A DNA stretch of 64,000 bases. Origin: Thauera sp. GDN1 (lineage in GTDB: Bacteria > Pseudomonadota > Gammaproteobacteria > Burkholderiales > Rhodocyclaceae). Under the pieces are notes generated by a model. It was given only the letters and a program-made list of their open reading frames with translations. It was not told where the DNA came from and searched no databases. Positions 62,683 through 64,000 of the stretch are shown here, piece by piece; position 1 is the stretch's first letter, and each line of letters starts with the position of its first letter. Where the stretch lies: the NCBI RefSeq assembly GCF_029223545.1, contig NZ_CP097870.1, forward strand, positions 1,798,001 to 1,862,000, in the 5' to 3' direction. Position numbers and translations under genes: made by a program.

Positions 62683-64000
62683 ATGATTTTTAAACTAACA
62701 AAACCATCAAAGGAGCAAAAAATACTAGGAGCGCTAATCTTAGCTGCGCTCTCAATTCGCATTTATTTTGCTCTTGACGGATCGCGTTTCTACTTTGGCG
62801 AAGTTGTTCACACGTGGAAAGACACGTACACCTATCTAGACTCTTTCAAGAACTGGTGGCACCTAGGCAGTTATCAGTTTGATCTACAAGAACCTGATTC
62901 ACGATTCTTTCGCCCACCTGGTTACCCGCTTTTCCTTGGGCTCTTCTACCTTCTGACCGAAAACTACGAGCGCATTGCTGCTTTGGCTCAGGTGCTAATT
63001 GACACAGCCAGTTGCTTGCTATCTTTCCTGATAGTGCGAAAGCTAACAAAGAGCTTCAATTATTCGATTCTCGGATGTGCAATTTACGCAACTTATCCGT
63101 TTCTTATTGTATGGGTACCAATTCTTTACGTTGAAGCGCTTATTGCACACCTTACCTTATTGATAATTTATATCTCCCTCGGCCTAGGCCACAAAAAGTG
63201 GCTTTCGTGCTTATGCTTAGGCGCCCTAGCGGGCATATTGTTCCTCACGAAACAATACATGATCCTGCTAGCGATTTTCCCGATCACGTTTATTCTGCTT
63301 CGCAATTGGCGAATCAAACAGAAGGCTTTTTTGATAGGAGCCTTGGGGTTTGGTTTGGCTTCAATCTTAACACCCTGGATACTTAGGAATTACATCGTTT
63401 CTGGCGAGTTGATAATCAGTCGGGGCGAGAGCACAGGCATCATATACGTAGGTCGAGACTTCGAAGCATTTGAGCGCTTCGTTAATCTGTTCGATCAGAA
63501 CGTCACTCCTTACCGAAGTGCTGTCGCTCACGAGGGCACACTACAGCTCAGCAGGCATGAGGAATTTGTTGAAAAACATAAACAAGCGATAGATTCGGCT
63601 TCGAATCTGGCATACGAATGTGGTGCAAGCTTCACGTCCCTCAGAGGCGTTGAGCGCAATCGAGTTTACGAGATTGACTGCACCGATGAAGTTATCAGTC
63701 GCTTTCAAGATCTAACGCGACTGGCCTGGAGCGAACTTCCGTTAATTAGTCTTCTACAAACTCGCATCGAAGCCGTCGCCAAGATTTTCGTAGGAAACAT
63801 AGAAAATGATCCACGCTTAAGTCATAGAGTTCTATACGCATATAGATTTATTGTTTTAATCCTTGGAATAGCAGCAATTATTTTCTTGCTTTCTAAAAAA
63901 GACAATGAGCTTCGCAGCGCTGCTTTAGCATTCCTCTGTACTTGGTTTGCTCTTTCAGCTCTTTTCGCATTGCATTTTGTTCATGTTGAAATAAGATACA
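62683..64000 (+). CDS. GT-C membrane glycosyltransferase (GtrC/PMT-like), cut by window end
   Basis: From the ATG at 62683 the frame stays open to the end (439 codons). The protein is hydrophobic with many helices and has FRPPGYPLFLGLFYLL, the periplasmic-loop pattern of GT39/ArnT-like GT-C enzymes, plus FLTKQYMILLAIFP and TPWILRNYIVSG. After GtrA and GtrB it completes a gtrABC-type trio: this enzyme would transfer the lipid-linked sugar to the glycan in the periplasm. The C-terminus lies outside the window. Codon use is AT-rich. Confidence 0.82.
   Translation, partial: MIFKLTKPSKEQKILGALILAALSIRIYFALDGSRFYFGEVVHTWKDTYTYLDSFKNWWHLGSYQFDLQEPDSRFFRPPGYPLFLGLFYLLTENYERIAALAQVLIDTASCLLSFLIVRKLTKSFNYSILGCAIYATYPFLIVWVPILYVEALIAHLTLLIIYISLGLGHKKWLSCLCLGALAGILFLTKQYMILLAIFPITFILLRNWRIKQKAFLIGALGFGLASILTPWILRNYIVSGELIISRGESTGIIYVGRDFEAFERFVNLFDQNVTPYRSAVAHEGTLQLSRHEEFVEKHKQAIDSASNLAYECGASFTSLRGVERNRVYEIDCTDEVISRFQDLTRLAWSELPLISLLQTRIEAVAKIFVGNIENDPRLSHRVLYAYRFIVLILGIAAIIFLLSKKDNELRSAALAFLCTWFALSALFALHFVHVEIRY

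Overview
The window reads as a GC-rich betaproteobacterial chromosome, most like the Rhodocyclales/Zoogloeaceae (Thauera/Azoarcus-type). That placement is inferred from gene content and strong G/C third-position bias; no marker gene allows a firm assignment. It runs from housekeeping genes through a small decayed accessory patch into a large cell-surface region: a giant secreted adhesin with its type I exporter, an exopolysaccharide (EPS) assembly operon, and a horizontally acquired glycan (O-antigen/capsule-like) locus that continues past the right edge.

1-10.6 kb: the first codons of rpmE (minus strand), dusC, a TrmB-like methyltransferase, a UPF0149/SEC-C protein, two YkgJ-type cysteine-cluster proteins, an Ap4A phosphorylase-like enzyme, an S4 RNA-binding protein, a K+ channel/RCK protein with a small membrane partner, a YchJ-type protein, and acnB with a promoter, a palindromic operator candidate and a terminator. 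10.6-15.3 kb is an accessory patch: a frameshifted DEDDh exonuclease, a stump of a WYL-type regulator, an HD-domain protein, a Fic protein flanked by repeated TTCGA motifs, a di-haem cytochrome c peroxidase and an IS1595-type transposase stump.

15.5-36.4 kb (minus strand): a glycosyltransferase; a 3379-residue VCBS/RTX adhesin with twelve almost identical 363-bp repeats; its exporter genes tolC-ABC-hlyD with overlapping ends; and a two-component group of one 7TMR-DISM histidine kinase and two paralogous response regulators. 36.4-45.3 kb (minus strand) is a Wzx/Wzy-type EPS operon: polyprenyl-phosphate sugar-1-phosphate transferase, polymerase/ligase, an Ala-rich repeat protein, an outer-membrane barrel, Wza-like exporter, Wzc-like tyrosine kinase, PHP-type phosphatase and a VpsP-like protein. 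Recurring GGTAA-type motifs precede several of these transcription units.

45.4-64.0 kb (plus strand): a NusG/RfaH paralogue, followed by a leader holding a hairpin plus a near-perfect ops element (GGCGGTAGCCTG) and a tandem REP-like array, then the glycan locus: Wzx flippase, an ATP-grasp/HAD/methyltransferase cassette (the methyltransferase split by an ISL3-family insertion with 46-bp terminal repeats and an 8-bp target duplication), FdtA and FdtB for a dTDP-3-amino-3,6-dideoxyhexose, six glycosyltransferases, a CapD/PseB-like dehydratase, and a GtrA-GtrB-GtrC-like trio cut by the window end. GC content drops and codon use changes abruptly several times here, as expected for a mosaic, laterally exchanged locus. 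The most striking regulatory inference is that the RfaH-like protein is encoded directly upstream of its probable ops-marked target operon.
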